Assembly: GCA_035498035.1 (NCBI GenBank)
Contig: DATKAN010000016.1
Span: 1-64,000, forward strand
Length of the DNA: 64,000 nt
Direction: 5' to 3'
Source of the DNA: Nitrospiria bacterium
GTDB taxonomy: Bacteria > Nitrospirota > Nitrospiria > JACQBZ01
This document shows, piece by piece, positions 15,776 to 25,626 of the stretch (position 1 is the stretch's first letter; each line of letters opens with the position of its first letter). A model generated the notes under the pieces. It was not told the origin of the DNA and did not search any database. It worked only from the letters and a program-made list of their open reading frames with translations. Both the position numbers and the translations under genes were made by a program.

Positions 15776-18210
15776 CACAACCCTACATCCAGACGATGGA
15801 CCAGGCGCAGATCAAGCCCTACCTCGACCGCCTCAAAGACATGTTCGACGTCGCCCAGGAGACGATTCACAACTTCGATACCACAACCGTCGTAGGACTG
15901 TGCGTCGCGATGCTGGTCATGATCGTGGTCGCTCGAATGCTTCAAAAGCTTTTCAGCGGATCCTCGGGTGAGGAGGGCTCCGGTTCATCCGAAAGCGGTG
16001 CGATCCTGAGGGACGCGAAACGAGCCAAGCGGGAAAAGAATTTCATCCGGGCCGGTGAGCTCTTCGAGATGGCCGGCGATCCGGACGAGGCGATCAATAT
16101 GTATCGGGAAGGACAGGTCTTCGGGCCCCTTGCCCGACTGTACGAGCGTCAGAAAAGCTGGGCCCCCGCGGCCGGGGCCTATGAGATGGCCCGCGACTAT
16201 GAACGGGCCGGGGCGATGTACCAACGGGCCGGAAATTACGCCAAAGCCGCCGAGGTCCTGCTGTCCGGAAATAAAGAACTCATGGCGGCCGAGATTTTTG
16301 AAAAGGCCAGGAACTTCAGCGAAGCGGCCCGTCTGTATGAAAAGACCGGCTATTTTCAGAAAGCGGCGAGTTGTTACGAACGCAGTCGGGCTCACGGAAA
16401 GGCCGCCGATCTCCTTGAAAAATTCTTTCTTCAAGAGAATGTCCGAATCAAGGCGTCCATGCCCACCGCCGATCAGAGGCAACTCGTCAATTCCTATGCC
16501 CAGCAGAGCGGTCGCCTGTACGTCAAGGCCGGCGATGCGGTGCGGGCGGCCCAGATCTTTTCCCTTGGAGGCTATCCCGCCGAGGCAGCGGAGGCCTATC
16601 TCTCGGCCAAGGATTTTCAGAAAGCGGCGGACCTCTACTACCAGGGGAAGCAGTATCTGAAGGCGGCCGAACTGTACAAACAGATCGGAAATACCAAGAA
16701 GGCCTATCTGATCACCGCCGAGATGTACCTCGATGAACGGAACTACCTGGAAGCGGCCCGCCTGTATGAAAAGGCGGAAGACTTTCTCCAGGCCGGCGAC
16801 CTGTATGAGAAAGCCGGCCAGATGAAGAAGGCCGGCGAGATGCTGATGAAGGGGGGCGATTTCGGCCGGGCCAATGAAATCTTCCAATCGAGCGGCGACA
16901 CGCTCCTGGCCGCCCAGGCCCTCGAGAAGTCGAAGCGATTCAAAGAAGCCGCGAAACTTTACCTGCGGGCCGGCGCATATGAAGTGGCCGCCCGCCTCTT
17001 GGACGAAAGCGGCGACTATTACGAAGCCGGGATGATCTTCCATAAACTGGGGCGCATGGAAAACACCGTCGCCTTTTTGCAAAAGGTGGATACCCAGTCG
17101 GAACATTACTACGCCGCTTCCTTGGTGCTGGGTCAGATATTCATGGACCGCGGAATGCTGGACGCGGCCCGTGAACGATACAAGAAACTGATCGGCAAAA
17201 AGGAGATCGGGCCCGACAATCTCGACCCCTATTACAACCTCGCCCTTCTTTACGAAAAGAACCGGGAATATCAAAATGCGCTGCTCTTGTACGAGAAAGT
17301 GCTGGCCGAGAATTACAACTACAAGGACGTCCGGAGCCACATCGATCTGGTGAAAGAAGCCCTTCGGCGGGAACGGGTCTTGACCGAAACCCGAAAAAAT
17401 TCCGAGATCAGCGGCAGCGGGCCGAAGGGGAGGTACAAACTGGTCAAAAAGATCGGACAGGGCGGCATGGGCGTCGTTTACCTGGCCGAGGACACGGTCT
17501 TAAACCGGATCGTCGCCTACAAAGTCCTTCCCCCCAGCGTGAGGGACAATCCGAAGGTCCTTGACAATTTCCTCCAGGAGGCCCGCGTCGCGGCCGCCAT
17601 TAACCATCCGAACATCGTGACCGTTTACGACACCGGCTCCGAAGGCGTCGAGCCCTACATTGTGATGGAGTTCGTGGACGGCATCAGTCTCAAGGAGTTG
17701 ATGGAGAAAAATCCGTCGCTTCCGCTCAAAGAACTCGTTTCCATCGCGGTTCAGCTCTGTCAGGGCCTGGAATACGCGCATAACAAAAATGTGATCCATC
17801 GGGACATCAAACCCGCCAACATCATGATCAACAAAGAGAACACGGTGAAGATCATGGATTTCGGCCTGGCCAAGATCCTCTCCGATTCCGAGATGGAAGG
17901 GACCAGCGTGAAGGGTACGCCGCTGTACATGTCGCCGGAACAGATCCAGGGAAAACGGGTGGATCACCGGACGGATATTTACTCCTTCGGCTGCACCCTC
18001 TACCGCATGGCCGCCGCCCGTCCTCCCTTCATCGACGGCGACGTCTACTACCATCACCTTCATACGCCCCCGGTTCCTCCGCGCACCTTGAACCCGAAGA
18101 TCCCCGAGGCCCTCAACCAGATCATCCTCAAATGCATGGCCAAGGATGCCGACCAGCGGTATCAACGGGCCAAAGAGATCGCGGCCGACCTCGAAGCCAA
18201 GGTGCAATAG
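15772..18210 (+). CDS. Membrane TPR-repeat protein with C-terminal Ser/Thr protein kinase
   Basis: An 812-residue protein starting at GTG 15772 (GAGGT 6 bases upstream). One membrane segment lies at about 37-57. A long array of TPR-like repeats with recurring A.LYEKA/AA.LY motifs spans about 80-540, and a Hanks-type kinase follows at 555-805 with GQGGMGVVYLAED, Lys584 (AYKVL), HRDIKPAN at 676-683, DFG at 696-698 and GTPLYMSPEQ. All catalytic residues are intact. In most bacterial kinases the catalytic domain comes first; here it follows the membrane helix and the repeats. It is coupled to the tandem FHA gene upstream. Confidence 0.92.
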   Translation: MTQPYIQTMDQAQIKPYLDRLKDMFDVAQETIHNFDTTTVVGLCVAMLVMIVVARMLQKLFSGSSGEEGSGSSESGAILRDAKRAKREKNFIRAGELFEMAGDPDEAINMYREGQVFGPLARLYERQKSWAPAAGAYEMARDYERAGAMYQRAGNYAKAAEVLLSGNKELMAAEIFEKARNFSEAARLYEKTGYFQKAASCYERSRAHGKAADLLEKFFLQENVRIKASMPTADQRQLVNSYAQQSGRLYVKAGDAVRAAQIFSLGGYPAEAAEAYLSAKDFQKAADLYYQGKQYLKAAELYKQIGNTKKAYLITAEMYLDERNYLEAARLYEKAEDFLQAGDLYEKAGQMKKAGEMLMKGGDFGRANEIFQSSGDTLLAAQALEKSKRFKEAAKLYLRAGAYEVAARLLDESGDYYEAGMIFHKLGRMENTVAFLQKVDTQSEHYYAASLVLGQIFMDRGMLDAARERYKKLIGKKEIGPDNLDPYYNLALLYEKNREYQNALLLYEKVLAENYNYKDVRSHIDLVKEALRRERVLTETRKNSEISGSGPKGRYKLVKKIGQGGMGVVYLAEDTVLNRIVAYKVLPPSVRDNPKVLDNFLQEARVAAAINHPNIVTVYDTGSEGVEPYIVMEFVDGISLKELMEKNPSLPLKELVSIAVQLCQGLEYAHNKNVIHRDIKPANIMINKENTVKIMDFGLAKILSDSEMEGTSVKGTPLYMSPEQIQGKRVDHRTDIYSFGCTLYRMAAARPPFIDGDVYYHHLHTPPVPPRTLNPKIPEALNQIILKCMAKDADQRYQRAKEIAADLEAKVQ

Positions 18211-18231
18211 CGGTCAGCACTCGATCCTGAA

Positions 18232-18260
18232 TTGACATGCCCCGACCCCTTTGATAAAGT
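18232..18260 (+). promoter_or_regulatory. Predicted sigma-70 promoter, probably giving a leaderless mRNA
   Basis: TTGACA (18232-18237), 17 bases, TAAAGT (18255-18260). The expected start is at about 18267, which is the A of the ATG of the TPR gene, and there is no Shine-Dalgarno. Confidence 0.65.
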
Positions 18261-18266
18261 GCCGGC

Positions 18267-19118
18267 ATGCGTGGCAAACGCGCCTTCGTCATCCTCAGTC
18301 TGTGCGTCTGGTTCGGCTCGATCTCAACAGTATCGTTTGCCGCCGGAGCGGTCGAACCCTCGTTTCGTCAGGCCTTCGCCTCGGAGGATCCCGCCGAGAA
18401 GACCGATCTCTTCCAGAAGATCGCCGCCCAGGAACCGAAATCCATCTACGGCCACTTCGCCAAGGCCTGGCTGGCCGAAAATCGCAATGAACCGAAGACC
18501 GCCATCGGGGAATACACGGCCGCAATCAAACTCAAACCCACCTTCGCGGAGGCTTATTGTGCGCGCGGGATCGTCCTGTTCAATCAAGGTCATGTTCAGG
18601 AAGCCGGAGACGATCTGTTGCGGGCCATCGACCTGAACCCTCGCTTGGCCGAGGCCCACGACGCCGTCGGGGTCATTCTCGACCAGCAGAACCGGTTCGA
18701 AGAGGCCGTCCGTGAATACCAGAAGGCGATCGCGCTGCGGCCCCGGTTTGCGATGGCGCATTACAATCTCGGCGTCGCCTACGCCCATGAAGGACAGGAG
18801 GACCCGGCGCTGGAGGCCTTCGAGAAGGCGGTGAGCCTCAAGCCGGATCTGGCCATCGGATATTTTAACATCGGCAAGATTTATTATAATCGGGGGGAAT
18901 TGGATAAAAGCATCGCCGCCTTCTCCAAGACCATCGAAGCCAATCCGAAACTGGCCGCGGCCCACTACGGTCTGGCCGTCGTCAATGAAGAGGCCGGCCG
19001 GAAGGCGGAGGCGATCAAGCACTATCGTGAATATCTGAAGCTGGCCGGCGATCACCCTTCTCCGGAAACCGAACAGGCCGCCCAGCGCCTCAAGGCGCTT
19101 CTTGGAACGTTTTTTTAG
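18267..19118 (+). CDS. Exported TPR-repeat protein
   Basis: A 283-residue protein with a signal peptide (MRGKRAFVILSLCVWFGSIS, then FAAG) and about six consecutive TPR units from residue 50 to 275 (AIGEYTAAIKLKPTFAEAY, AVREYQKAIALRPRFAMAH, SIAAFSKTIEANPKLAAAH and others). It is probably a periplasmic interaction scaffold. The promoter implies translation from the first base. It lies just upstream of the ECF sigma gene, so read-through may supply sigma factor mRNA. Confidence 0.82.
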   Translation: MRGKRAFVILSLCVWFGSISTVSFAAGAVEPSFRQAFASEDPAEKTDLFQKIAAQEPKSIYGHFAKAWLAENRNEPKTAIGEYTAAIKLKPTFAEAYCARGIVLFNQGHVQEAGDDLLRAIDLNPRLAEAHDAVGVILDQQNRFEEAVREYQKAIALRPRFAMAHYNLGVAYAHEGQEDPALEAFEKAVSLKPDLAIGYFNIGKIYYNRGELDKSIAAFSKTIEANPKLAAAHYGLAVVNEEAGRKAEAIKHYREYLKLAGDHPSPETEQAAQRLKALLGTFF

Positions 19119-19146
19119 GAACCTTTTTCCGGATCGTCCTGTCCAA
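19118..19146 (+). promoter_or_regulatory. Predicted ECF sigma-dependent promoter at the sigma factor gene
   Basis: GGAAC (19118-19122), 18 bases, GTCCAA (19141-19146). It shares GGAAC, the following TTTTTCCGG and the exact spacing with the site at 20731. The -10 element overlaps the ATG at 19146, so an mRNA started here would lack that codon. Confidence 0.5.
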
Positions 19147-19751
19147 TGGATCATGAAGAGAAAAACGACGGGGAGTGGGTTCGAAGGGTCCAACAGGGGG
19201 AGACGGAGGCCTTTGAGGTTTTAGTCCGTCGCCATGAAAAACGGATCTTCAACCTGCTTTATCGTTGGCTGGGGGACTATGACGAAGCCGCCGAAACGGC
19301 CCAGGAGGTCTTTCTCTCGGCCTACCGCTCCATCCGGAGATTTCGAGGCGACTCGAAATTTTCGACATGGCTATACCGGATCGCCATCAATCACGCCAAG
19401 AACCGTCAAAAGAGCCTGGGCGCGTCGCGTCGCCGCACGACGCCGCTGGACTCCGGCGATTCGGACGGAAAGGATGGGGCGGTCGCCGATCTCCCCGATC
19501 CCGGTCCGGATCCAAGTCAGGACGCCGAGCGGATGGAAACCCATGAGCGTGTTCAGCATGGGCTCAGGGACCTGGACGCGGACGGCGCCCTCCTCATTCT
19601 TCTCCACGACCTTCAGGAGGTCGGTTATGAAGAAATGGCCCGGATTCTGGACGTCCCCATGGGAACGGTCAAGTCACGGTTGCACAGGGCCCGTCAGGCC
19701 CTCAAGGCCAGGCTGACTCCCTATTTCAACGCAAGGGAGACGCAAAAATGA
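19146..19751 (+). CDS. ECF-type RNA polymerase sigma factor
   Basis: A 201-residue sigma-70 family ECF factor. Region 2 spans about 18-85 (FEVLVRRHEKRIFNLLYRWL, ETAQEVFLSAYRSI, STWLYRIAINHAKNR) and region 4 about 140-190 (EEMARILDVPMGTVKSRLHR), joined by an acidic linker. There is no ribosome binding site before ATG 19146 and the codon overlaps a predicted ECF promoter, yet no other in-frame start precedes region 2. The stop overlaps the anti-sigma start (ATGA), the usual co-translation arrangement. Confidence 0.92.
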   Translation: MDHEEKNDGEWVRRVQQGETEAFEVLVRRHEKRIFNLLYRWLGDYDEAAETAQEVFLSAYRSIRRFRGDSKFSTWLYRIAINHAKNRQKSLGASRRRTTPLDSGDSDGKDGAVADLPDPGPDPSQDAERMETHERVQHGLRDLDADGALLILLHDLQEVGYEEMARILDVPMGTVKSRLHRARQALKARLTPYFNARETQK

Positions 19752-20683
19752 CGTGCGAGCAGGTTCAGGAAATACTGTCCGATTATTTGGAGGGTTCCCT
19801 CGATCCAGAGACCTCCGGTCTCGTACAGACCCATCTGGCTTCCTGTCCCGATTGCCGGGCGGAGTTCCGGGAACTGGCCGAGGCCAAGCGGGCCGTGGCC
19901 GGCCTCCCGCTGATCGAGCCCCCTCCCGGGTTTTCCCGAATGGTGATGGTCCGGATCCGAGAAGAGGCGGAAAGGCCGAGTGTCTGGAAGCGGCTCTTCC
20001 TTCCGATTCGGATCATGATTCCGATTCACGCGTTGGCGTGGCTCCTGGTCGGCGGGATTGCGGTCTATCTTTATCAAACCTACCGGCCGGTTCAGCCGGT
20101 CGCAGTGAAATCGCTTCCTTCGGTGCCGGAACCGATGCTCGAAAATGGAAAAAACGCACCGTCTTCTTCGCCACCGGGATCAACGGAATCCCACGCCCCT
20201 GCCCCGACGGAACAGGAATTGAAAGGAAATGCAACAGACGAAGTCGCTCGGGCAACTGCAAAGTCTGGAAAAATCGGAGGGGCCGCGGGCGGGATTGCGG
20301 CTGCGCCGCCTCCGGCCAAGGCCTCACCCGACTATAAACTGAGTGTCACGACCCTGAGAAAATATAATGACCAAAAATTGATTTATTTCAAACTCGAAGA
20401 ATTGACCAAACAGATGGGGGGAAAATATATCGGCCCCAGCGAAACCGGCGGGAGCCAGGAACGCGACGCCCTCCCTCATACCGAGACCGTGTTGCTGGTC
20501 ATTCCCGCGAAGCGCTACGACCGATTCAAATCCGAACTGTCCTCGCTCGGGAAAATTGAGGAAGAAACCCGAATGGCTCCATCTTCGCCGGAATCGGCCC
20601 CTCCCTCGGTGCCCCTGTCCCCCGCCGATATCTCTCCATTCCTAAGAATTCAATTGTCCCTCCGTCCGGCTGAAAATCCCTAG
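19748..20683 (+). CDS. Transmembrane anti-sigma factor with zf-HC2 domain
   Basis: A 311-residue inner-membrane protein. The cytosolic N-terminus has the zinc anti-sigma motif H29-x3-C33-x2-C36 (THLASCPDC) that clamps the ECF factor. One membrane helix lies near 95-118 (HALAWLLVGGIAVYLYQ). A Pro/Ser/Ala-rich linker leads to a periplasmic domain of about 95 residues (YKLSVTTLRKYNDQ, TETVLLVIPAKRYDRFKSEL) resembling DUF2275/DUF4349-type sensory domains. Its start overlaps the sigma gene stop. A periplasmic signal probably releases the sigma factor. Confidence 0.85.
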   Translation: MTCEQVQEILSDYLEGSLDPETSGLVQTHLASCPDCRAEFRELAEAKRAVAGLPLIEPPPGFSRMVMVRIREEAERPSVWKRLFLPIRIMIPIHALAWLLVGGIAVYLYQTYRPVQPVAVKSLPSVPEPMLENGKNAPSSSPPGSTESHAPAPTEQELKGNATDEVARATAKSGKIGGAAGGIAAAPPPAKASPDYKLSVTTLRKYNDQKLIYFKLEELTKQMGGKYIGPSETGGSQERDALPHTETVLLVIPAKRYDRFKSELSSLGKIEEETRMAPSSPESAPPSVPLSPADISPFLRIQLSLRPAENP

Positions 20684-20730
20684 CCCCCTTCTCTCCACAA
20701 ACATACGGAAATTCCTTCACATTTGTTCCC

Positions 20731-20759
20731 GGAACATTTTTCCGGCTTCCTCTGTCTAA
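20731..20759 (+). promoter_or_regulatory. Predicted ECF sigma-dependent promoter of the DUF4139 gene
   Basis: GGAACA starting at 20731 and GTCTAA at 20754-20759, with 18 bases after GGAAC, match the sigma-E-type ECF consensus. The downstream ATG is at 20808, allowing a leader of about 42 bases with an AGGAAG ribosome binding site. Confidence 0.72.
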
Positions 20760-20807
20760 TCATTTAAGAATGCGGATTTTGCTCACAACCAACCACGGAG
20801 GAAGACA

Positions 20808-22274
20808 ATGGATAACAAAACCACCTTTAAAGTTTCGGCAGCAGCCGTCTCGGTCGCGGCAATTCTATTTATGTTCACAGAGCGGTCTGGAACTATTCAA
20901 GCGTCAGACCGTCCTGAAAAACCTCATGCCCTCGCCAGCAGTCTAGACGATCAGGAAGAGGTTTCGGTCACCGTTTACAACAGCAATCTCGGACTGGTCA
21001 AAGAGACCCGTCGGATCCGTCTGTCTACTGGTTTGACCGATCTCAAATTTACCGGGGTCGCCGCGCAGATCATGCCCCAGACGGTCCACGTTCAATCCCT
21101 GACCGACCCCGGCGGATTGGAGGTCCTCGAGCAGAATTACCAATACGACCTTCTGACCCCCGAAAAACTGCTCGATAAATTTGTCGGCCGGCAGATCAAG
21201 GTTCTCAAGGACGGGATCGAGATCCCCGTCACGATCCTCAGCACGAACAACGGCCTCGTGTATCGGATGGGAGATCGCATCTTCACCGATCGGGGCGGCT
21301 ATCCGGGACAACTGATCTTTCCCGAAATTCCGGAAAACCTGATCCCCAAACCGACCTTGGTATGGCGCCTGGATAATCGGCTGGACCGTCCCCAAAAAGT
21401 GGAAGCCACCTACCTGACCCAGGGGATCAACTGGAAGGCCGACTACGTGATGGTCCTCGACCCGGAGGATCGCCGCGCGGATCTGACGGGATGGGTCACG
21501 CTCGACAACAAAAGCGGAGCCGGATACCGCAACGCAAAATTGAAGCTGGTGGCCGGCGATGTGAATCGTGTGCTCGATCAGGTCGGATACATGGCCGCCG
21601 GTCGAGCGCTTGAGGAGGTCGCCAACAAGGCCGCCGCGCCCCCGTTCTCGGAGCAGGCCTTTTTTGAATATCATCTCTACACGCTCCAGCGACCGACCAC
21701 GATCAAGGACAACGAGACCAAGCAGGTCACCCTCCTGGCCTCAAACCGGATTCCGGTGACAAAGCGTTTTCTCTACTACGGCGCCCAGAACTACTATCGG
21801 ACCCCGTACGGGGTCCCGGTCTCAAACCAGAAAGTCGGCGTCTATGTCGAGCTCGCCAACAAAACGGAAAACCATTTGGGGATGCCCCTTCCCAAGGGAA
21901 CGGTCCGGGTCTACAAGGCGGACGGCGACGGGAGTCTCCAATTCGTGGGGGAGGATCGAATCGATCATACGCCCAAGGACGAGACGATCAAGATCAAGAT
22001 GGGAGAGGCTTTTGACGTCGTGGCCGAGCGAAAACAGACCGAGTGGAAAAAACTGGCCGACGACCTCTATGAAGTCGCGTTTGAGGTGAGCCTTCGCAAC
22101 CACAAGGATGCCCCGGTCACGGTGAGCGTCATCGAACCTATCCCGGGTGATTGGGAAATTCTACAATCCTCCCATGACTACCGGAAGGTCGAGGCCCACA
22201 CGGCACAGTTCGACATCCCGGTCAATAAAAACGGCGAGACCAAGCTTCAGTATCGCGTGCGGATGAGGTTTTAG
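20808..22274 (+). CDS. Exported DUF4139-like protein, probable ECF regulon member
   Basis: A 488-residue protein with an N-terminal signal segment (VSAAAVSVAAILFMF). The opening EEVSVTVYNSNLGLVKETRR and the later strand-rich half (LANKTENHLGMPLPKGTVRV and the C-terminal VIEPIPGDWEI) are typical of DUF4139 proteins, which are secreted and of unknown function. The ECF promoter immediately upstream makes it a likely target of the neighbouring sigma/anti-sigma pair, suggesting an envelope-stress role. Confidence 0.78.
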   Translation: MDNKTTFKVSAAAVSVAAILFMFTERSGTIQASDRPEKPHALASSLDDQEEVSVTVYNSNLGLVKETRRIRLSTGLTDLKFTGVAAQIMPQTVHVQSLTDPGGLEVLEQNYQYDLLTPEKLLDKFVGRQIKVLKDGIEIPVTILSTNNGLVYRMGDRIFTDRGGYPGQLIFPEIPENLIPKPTLVWRLDNRLDRPQKVEATYLTQGINWKADYVMVLDPEDRRADLTGWVTLDNKSGAGYRNAKLKLVAGDVNRVLDQVGYMAAGRALEEVANKAAAPPFSEQAFFEYHLYTLQRPTTIKDNETKQVTLLASNRIPVTKRFLYYGAQNYYRTPYGVPVSNQKVGVYVELANKTENHLGMPLPKGTVRVYKADGDGSLQFVGEDRIDHTPKDETIKIKMGEAFDVVAERKQTEWKKLADDLYEVAFEVSLRNHKDAPVTVSVIEPIPGDWEILQSSHDYRKVEAHTAQFDIPVNKNGETKLQYRVRMRF

Positions 22275-22298
22275 AACGCGTGGGGCGGCGCGCCCTCT

Positions 22299-22847
22299 CT
22301 ATGAATACAGCGTGACCGACGATCCCTTTCCGGTCGAGGAGGCGCTTTTCTTCTTGGCGCCGGCCGCCTTCGCCGCGGTCCGGACCGTCAGGACCGGACA
22401 GGGCGACAGCCGGACCACCTTCTCGGCCACGCTGCCCAGAAGCAGATGGTCCACGCCCGACCGGCCGTGGGTCCCCATCACGATCAGGTCCGCCTTTATT
22501 CGACGGGCCGCCTTTAGGATTTCGCGATGGGCCACCCCGCTCAACAGGTCCGTCTCAACCGAAACGCCCGCTTTCTGTAAACCCTTGCGGGCCTGATCCA
22601 GCAAGGGCTCGGCGATGGCCTTCAACGCCGAGTAGTGATCCACCACGTTGAAGGTCTCGGTCATGGCATAGGCGTAGGGTTGGATCACGTGGACCAAGCA
22701 CAGGTGGGCCTTGAGCACCCGGGCCATCATGGCCGCGTATTGCACCGCGGGCTCCGATCCTTCGGAAAAATCCGTGGGCACCAGGATTTTTTTGACCGAC
22801 GCCGATCCGCTTCCGCGTTTCACCGAACCTTTCTTCCGTTGGGCCAT
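22299..22847 (-). CDS. Universal stress protein, UspA family
   Basis: A 182-residue single-domain Usp. The start at 22847 follows AGGGAGG. It opens with a basic tail, then KKILVPTDFSEGSEPAVQYA (strand and Asp of the nucleotide fold) and ends with the ATP-binding GTHGRSGVDHLLLGSVAEKV motif (GxxGx9GS), followed by CPVLTVR. The Lys/Ala/Ser C-terminal tail is longer than usual. It sits 75 bases behind a P-type ATPase, the same pairing seen at 47961-51187. Confidence 0.9.
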   Translation of the reverse strand: MAQRKKGSVKRGSGSASVKKILVPTDFSEGSEPAVQYAAMMARVLKAHLCLVHVIQPYAYAMTETFNVVDHYSALKAIAEPLLDQARKGLQKAGVSVETDLLSGVAHREILKAARRIKADLIVMGTHGRSGVDHLLLGSVAEKVVRLSPCPVLTVRTAAKAAGAKKKSASSTGKGSSVTLYS

Positions 22848-22921
22848 GCGGGTCCTCCCTCTCGCGATCATTGACTTCGACGATCCTTCTCCCGGAAGCC
22901 ATTGTGACAAATATTTGAAAC

Positions 22922-25621
22922 TCAGTCAACCTTTTGACCGCTCCCCCATCGTCGCGCCCGGGACTTTCGCAACTCATCCAGGACCAACATCGCCACGGCG
23001 AAGGGGACCACAAAGAGCCAGACGCCCGCCGGAATCGGGGAGGTTCCGAAAATCAGGTTCCCCCACGGGGTATAATCGATCAGCAGGATCAAACCGATCT
23101 CGGACGCGATGCCCCACAGGATGAAGGGGTTGCTGAACAAGCCGAAGGAAAAAACCGACTCGCGGTCGCTCCGGCAGATGAAGACATTCGCGACCTGCAT
23201 GACGATGATCGCACCCAAACAGGCCGTGGTGGCCTGTAAATAAAGCGGATCATTCCAGGCAAGGTCTTCTCCGTATCGCCATCCGCCGCCGTAAAGGACG
23301 AAGAAAAAAGCCGCCAAGCAGGCCGCGGCCTCGATCAACCCCAGAAACAGATAGGCGCGTAAAATCATGGGCCAGTTTAACAACCGCTCCGTTCGAGAGC
23401 GGGGCGGCTTTCGCATGGCCTGCATGTCCGGTCTCTCGGCTCCCAAAGCCAGTGCCGGCACCGTGTCGGTGCCAAGATCGATCGCCAGAATTTGGATCAC
23501 TGTGAGGGGCAGGGGAATACGAAGAAGGACAAATGCTAAATAGGGAACCAGCTCGGCAATGTTATGAGTCAGAATGTAGGTCAGGAACTTCTTGACGTTG
23601 TCATAGACCGCCCGTCCCTCTTCAACGGCAGAGACGATGCTCGCAAAGTTGTCGTCCATCAGGACCATGTCGGAGGCTTCCCGGGCCACGTCCGTGCCCG
23701 TGATTCCCATCGCGATGCCAATATCGGCCATTTTGAGCGCCGGCGCGTCGTTCACGCCGTCCCCCGTCACGGCCACGATCTCTTTTTTGCGCTTCAACGC
23801 GTTGACGATGCGCATCTTCTGATCCGCCCCGACCCGTGCGAAGAGGATTTCCGGAGCATCCATCGCGAGCTGGAGCTCGGTATCGGAAAACCGTCGAAGT
23901 TGATCGCCCGTGATGATCACGGGCGTCGGAGATTTCATCAGCCCGATCTCGCGAGCGACCGCCCGGGCGGTATGGGGATGGTCTCCGGTCACCATGATCA
24001 CCTTGATACCGGCCTCTTCGCATTTTCGAATCGCTCCGGGCACCTCCGGCCGTGGAGGGTCTTCCAGTCCCACCAGTCCGGTCAGGATCATGTCTTCCTC
24101 CAGATGCAGACGATCCAACCCTTCCGAAACGAAACGGTAAGCGAAGGCCAACACCCTCAATCCCTCCGCCGCCATCGCCTCTTCGGCTCGAAGGAACTTT
24201 TCTTTTAATACCGCCGTGAGGGGTTGAACATTCCCATCCTGTTGGACCTGAAGGCATAGCGGGAGAAGCGCTTCAAGCGCCCCTTTGGTATAGAGAACGG
24301 GGCCCTCCGGATTTCGATGGAGCGTGGACAGCCTTTTTCGATCCGAATCAAACGGAATCTCATCCAGACGGGGATATTCTTTTTCGGCGGAAATCGCCTT
24401 TTGGGCCAATCCGACCAGCGCCGTCTCCATGGGATCCCCGAGCAGTTCCTCCCGACCGTTCTTTTCGACCTTCCTGAGGTTGTGGCAGAACATCGCCGTT
24501 TCGAAAAAGGCGCGGTGGCTGTCTTGCAGGGGCGTGGGGCCGTACGCCCTTGCGTCCGTCGGATCATAAAACCGATCATCCAGATAAATCTTTTTCACAT
24601 CCATGCGATTCAAGGTCAACGTGCCCGTCTTGTCGGTGCAGATCACGGTGGCCGAGCCCAGCGTTTCGACCGAGGGAAGGTGGCGGATCAGTGCGTTTCT
24701 TTTGGCCATCCGTTGAGAACCCATCGCCAGGGCCAGGGTGACGGTGGGCAGGAGTCCTTCAGGAACGAGCGCCACGATGATGCCGATCGCAAAAATAAAA
24801 TTTTGCCAGAACACCATACCCAGATAATGTCCGATCAGAAAGAAAACCGCCCCGATGCCCATCGCCTGGATTGCAATCACGCGGCTCAAGCGCGCGATTT
24901 CCTTTTGCAGAGGAGAAACCATTTCACCGACGGTTTGGGTCAGATGGGCGATCTTGCCGAACTCAGTCTGCATCCCCGTGGCAAACACCAGGGCCCGGGC
25001 TTGACCCGAGACCATCGAGGTTCCGGCCAGAAGGATGTTTTTGCTCTGAATCAATTCCTCCCGCTCGCTCGGATGCGCATCCCGCGCCTTTGGAACCGAC
25101 TCCCCGGTGATGGTGGCCGTATTCACCCGCACGCCAAAGCCCTGGATCAACCGGCAGTCGGCGGGGATGAGATCCCCTTCCTCCAGATCGATCACATCCC
25201 CGGGAACCAGTTCCTCCAAGTGCGTCGGTGCCACTTTGCCGTCGTGAAGCACCTTGACTTGACGCGGAAGGAGATTCTGGAGAGCCGCGATCGCCTGCTC
25301 GGCGCGGTATTCCTGCCAGAACGAGAAAAGACCGTTGATCAGGATCACGCCCAGGATCGCAAATCCCAACGTGACCATCCCTTTCCCCGGATCATACCAC
25401 TCGGCTAAAAAAGCCAGTCCCGCGGCCACCCAGAGAATCAGCGCAAAGAAATGGGTAAACCCTTTCAAGAATCGAAAGACAAGCGGCTCGGCCCAGACTT
25501 TCTCGACGCGATTCGGGCCGAACTCCGACCGTCTTCGCCCGGCCTCCGCGACGGAAATCCCTTCCGTACCGCTGTGGAGGCTCTGGAGCGCTTCATCCAC
25601 TGTAAGGTGATGAATCTTCAT
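22922..25621 (-). CDS. P2-type cation-transporting ATPase
   Basis: An 899-residue P-type ATPase of full length: N-terminal cation ATPase domain ([12 protein letters not shown]), actuator with TGES, M4 motif [14 protein letters not shown], phosphorylated D330 in CTDKTGTLT, hinge [22 protein letters not shown], and C-terminal membrane helices. The M4 form PEGLL is like Na/K- or H/K-type (P2C) pumps, unlike the PEGLP of the second ATPase here. The transported ion is uncertain. It starts right after a family A repeat and is followed by a Usp gene. Confidence 0.9.
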   Translation of the reverse strand: MKIHHLTVDEALQSLHSGTEGISVAEAGRRRSEFGPNRVEKVWAEPLVFRFLKGFTHFFALILWVAAGLAFLAEWYDPGKGMVTLGFAILGVILINGLFSFWQEYRAEQAIAALQNLLPRQVKVLHDGKVAPTHLEELVPGDVIDLEEGDLIPADCRLIQGFGVRVNTATITGESVPKARDAHPSEREELIQSKNILLAGTSMVSGQARALVFATGMQTEFGKIAHLTQTVGEMVSPLQKEIARLSRVIAIQAMGIGAVFFLIGHYLGMVFWQNFIFAIGIIVALVPEGLLPTVTLALAMGSQRMAKRNALIRHLPSVETLGSATVICTDKTGTLTLNRMDVKKIYLDDRFYDPTDARAYGPTPLQDSHRAFFETAMFCHNLRKVEKNGREELLGDPMETALVGLAQKAISAEKEYPRLDEIPFDSDRKRLSTLHRNPEGPVLYTKGALEALLPLCLQVQQDGNVQPLTAVLKEKFLRAEEAMAAEGLRVLAFAYRFVSEGLDRLHLEEDMILTGLVGLEDPPRPEVPGAIRKCEEAGIKVIMVTGDHPHTARAVAREIGLMKSPTPVIITGDQLRRFSDTELQLAMDAPEILFARVGADQKMRIVNALKRKKEIVAVTGDGVNDAPALKMADIGIAMGITGTDVAREASDMVLMDDNFASIVSAVEEGRAVYDNVKKFLTYILTHNIAELVPYLAFVLLRIPLPLTVIQILAIDLGTDTVPALALGAERPDMQAMRKPPRSRTERLLNWPMILRAYLFLGLIEAAACLAAFFFVLYGGGWRYGEDLAWNDPLYLQATTACLGAIIVMQVANVFICRSDRESVFSFGLFSNPFILWGIASEIGLILLIDYTPWGNLIFGTSPIPAGVWLFVVPFAVAMLVLDELRKSRARRWGSGQKVD

Positions 25622-25626
25622 TGATA

